Source: Leifsonia sp. CL147
GTDB taxonomy: Bacteria; Actinomycetota; Actinomycetes; Actinomycetales; Microbacteriaceae
Assembly: GCF_900114565.1 (NCBI RefSeq)
Contig: NZ_FOTM01000004.1
Coordinates: 95,268 to 159,267 of the forward strand
Length of the DNA: 64,000 bases
Reading direction: 5' to 3'
Below are positions 63,028 to 64,000 of the stretch, one piece after another. The notes below the pieces were generated by a model that searched no databases, had not been told where the DNA came from, and saw nothing but the letters and a program-made list of their open reading frames with translations. How positions within the stretch are numbered: position 1 is the first letter of the stretch; the number at the start of each line of letters is the position of its first letter. The position numbers were made by a program, and so were the translations under genes.

Positions 63028-63639
63028 ATGAGCACCGAGACCCAGGATGCGGGCCACCTCTTCGAGGAGCAGGCCCTGCCTTTCATGGACCAGCTGTACG
63101 CGGCCGCCCTGCGAATGACCAGAAACCCGTCGGACGCGCAGGACCTCGTGCAGGAGACGTTCGTGAAGGCGTATGCGGCGTTCAACCAATTCCAGCAGGG
63201 CACCAACCTGAAGGCCTGGCTGTACCGCATCCTCACCAACACGTTCATCAACACCTATCGGAAGAAGCAGCGCGAGCCCTACCAGGGGACGATCGACGAG
63301 CTCGAGGACTGGCAGCTCGGAGGTGCGGAGTCGACCACCGCATCCACGAGCCGCTCGGCCGAGGCGGAAGCGATCGACCACCTGCCGGACAGCGCCGTCA
63401 AGGACGCGCTGCAGGCCATCCCGGAGGACTTCCGGCTGGCCGTCTACTTCGCCGATGTGGAGGGGTTCTCCTATCAGGAGATCGCCGACATCATGAAGAC
63501 CCCGATCGGCACCGTGATGAGCCGCCTCCATCGCGGCCGTCGCATGCTGCGGGAGCTTCTGACCGACTACGCGCACGAGCGGGGCCTCTCGGCCGTCCAG
63601 GGGGACCGCGCCGTGCAGACTTCCAGGAGCAAGAGATGA
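63028..63639 (+). CDS. sigH: ECF sigma factor SigH/SigR (redox and heat stress)
   Basis: A 203-residue ECF sigma factor. Region 2 ([23 protein letters not shown]) and region 4 ([45 protein letters not shown]) match SigH/SigR. ATG 63028 (or GTG 63025) gives the core length. An in-frame GTG at 62914 has GAGAGGAAGG upstream and would add 38 residues. Streptomyces SigR is known to have a similar longer, unstable form. Its stop overlaps the anti-sigma gene (ATGA). Confidence 0.95.
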   Translation: MSTETQDAGHLFEEQALPFMDQLYAAALRMTRNPSDAQDLVQETFVKAYAAFNQFQQGTNLKAWLYRILTNTFINTYRKKQREPYQGTIDELEDWQLGGAESTTASTSRSAEAEAIDHLPDSAVKDALQAIPEDFRLAVYFADVEGFSYQEIADIMKTPIGTVMSRLHRGRRMLRELLTDYAHERGLSAVQGDRAVQTSRSKR

Positions 63640-63881
63640 CCGACTGTGGATGTGAGAAGGCGAAGGCCGAACTCGAGGAGTACCTGCGCAACGAGCTGTG
63701 CAGCGAGGATGCTGCCGACGTGCGCGAGCACCTGGCGAGCTGCGCCGGATGCTCTGACGAGGCGCACCTGAGCGTCGTGCTGACCGAGGTGGTGCAGCGC
63801 GCCTGCAAGGAGACCGCTCCCGAGACGCTGCGCACCGAAGTGCTGCTGCGCATCCGCTCCTTCCAGGCCAGCGTCCACTAA
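63636..63881 (+). CDS. rsrA: Zinc-binding anti-sigma factor RsrA/RshA
   Basis: An 81-residue ZAS-type anti-sigma factor. The zinc motif HLASCAGC (HxxxCxxC) is intact, with upstream Cys residues in TDCGCEKAK and ELCSED. Under disulfide stress the Cys pair oxidises, zinc is lost and SigH is released. The ATG overlaps the sigH stop, giving balanced production. Confidence 0.94.
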   Translation: MTDCGCEKAKAELEEYLRNELCSEDAADVREHLASCAGCSDEAHLSVVLTEVVQRACKETAPETLRTEVLLRIRSFQASVH

Positions 63882-63904
63882 CCGGGCTGCCGCCGGGGGC
63901 GGCG

Positions 63905-63997
63905 ATTCGTCACGAATGTGCGTTCGGAGCGCGGTTGGGCGACGATTCGTGACGAATGTGCGTTCGGAGCGCGGCTGGGCGACGATTCGTCACGAAT
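63905..63997. repeat. Three palindromes ATTCGT(C/G)ACGAAT at exactly 40-bp period (array may continue)
   Basis: The palindrome begins at 63905, 63945 and 63985, exactly 40 bases apart. Spacers GTGCGTTCGGAGCGCGG(C/T)TGGGCGACG are nearly identical. The orientation is opposite to the array at 11820-11952, which shares the CACATTCGTGACGAATCGTC core. It follows rsrA and is cut by the window end. Confidence 0.92.
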
Positions 63998-64000
63998 GTG

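Noticed and set aside
62914..63639. Annotating sigH only as the long form
   Set aside because: The core family length starts at 63028; the extension is plausible but unproven, so it is given as a finding.

Overview
The window is high-GC actinobacterial DNA, most likely from Microbacteriaceae (Leifsonia-like). The evidence is WhiB2 and WhiB1, MtrA-MtrB-LpqB, a SigH/RsrA pair, an actinobacterial SecA without a zinc tail, many GTG starts and ATGA/GTGA stop-start overlaps. From recall, much of the gene content matches the Mycobacterium tuberculosis segment around Rv3217c-Rv3260c: manA, whiB2, DUF3499, manB, sahH, mtrAB-lpqB, comF-like, hpf, secA, Rv3235 family, pdtaS, whiB1, rsgA, aroA, sigH and its anti-sigma factor. 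Accessory modules are spliced into this conserved frame.

Layout. 1-9271: surface glycan genes (two DUF2142 membrane proteins, two family 2 glycosyltransferases, DUF2304, a flippase-like protein, two O-antigen-ligase-like proteins). 9324-18220: manA, acyl-CoA dehydrogenase, galE, whiB2, a large membrane glycosyltransferase, DUF5719. 18436-24183: a sortase-assembled pilus island (surface protein with IPLTG, LPFTG backbone pilin, class C sortase). 24200-28490: Rv3259-like protein, DUF3499, manB, sahH, acetyltransferase. 28491-31357: a polymorphic-toxin island with one LXG-like toxin, three tandem immunity-like paralogues, a truncated fourth, and two leftover toxin C-terminal tails. 31503-40399: cyclase, then RDD / SpoIIM / DUF58 / MoxR / DUF4350 / DUF4129. 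40449-52903: hydrolase-MarR pair, mtrA-mtrB-lpqB, comF-like, hpf, secA, Rv3235 family, pdtaS. 53037-59943: whiB1, small membrane protein, bcp, and a second polysaccharide island with an aminotransferase, N-acetyltransferase and 2-epimerase resembling the WbpE/WbpD/WbpI set. 60386-63881: rsgA, aroA, sigH, rsrA.

The least explained parts are the toxin/immunity array and several families of short palindromic repeats. One repeat family has an exact 40-bp period and occurs at 11820-11952 and again at 63905-63997. Two others (near 34.3/60.1 kb and at 24.1/54.0 kb) sit only between converging genes. In two places the 3' end of a gene, including its stop codon, has been copied in tandem downstream. 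No rRNA, tRNA, CRISPR array, transposase or integrase gene was recognised.
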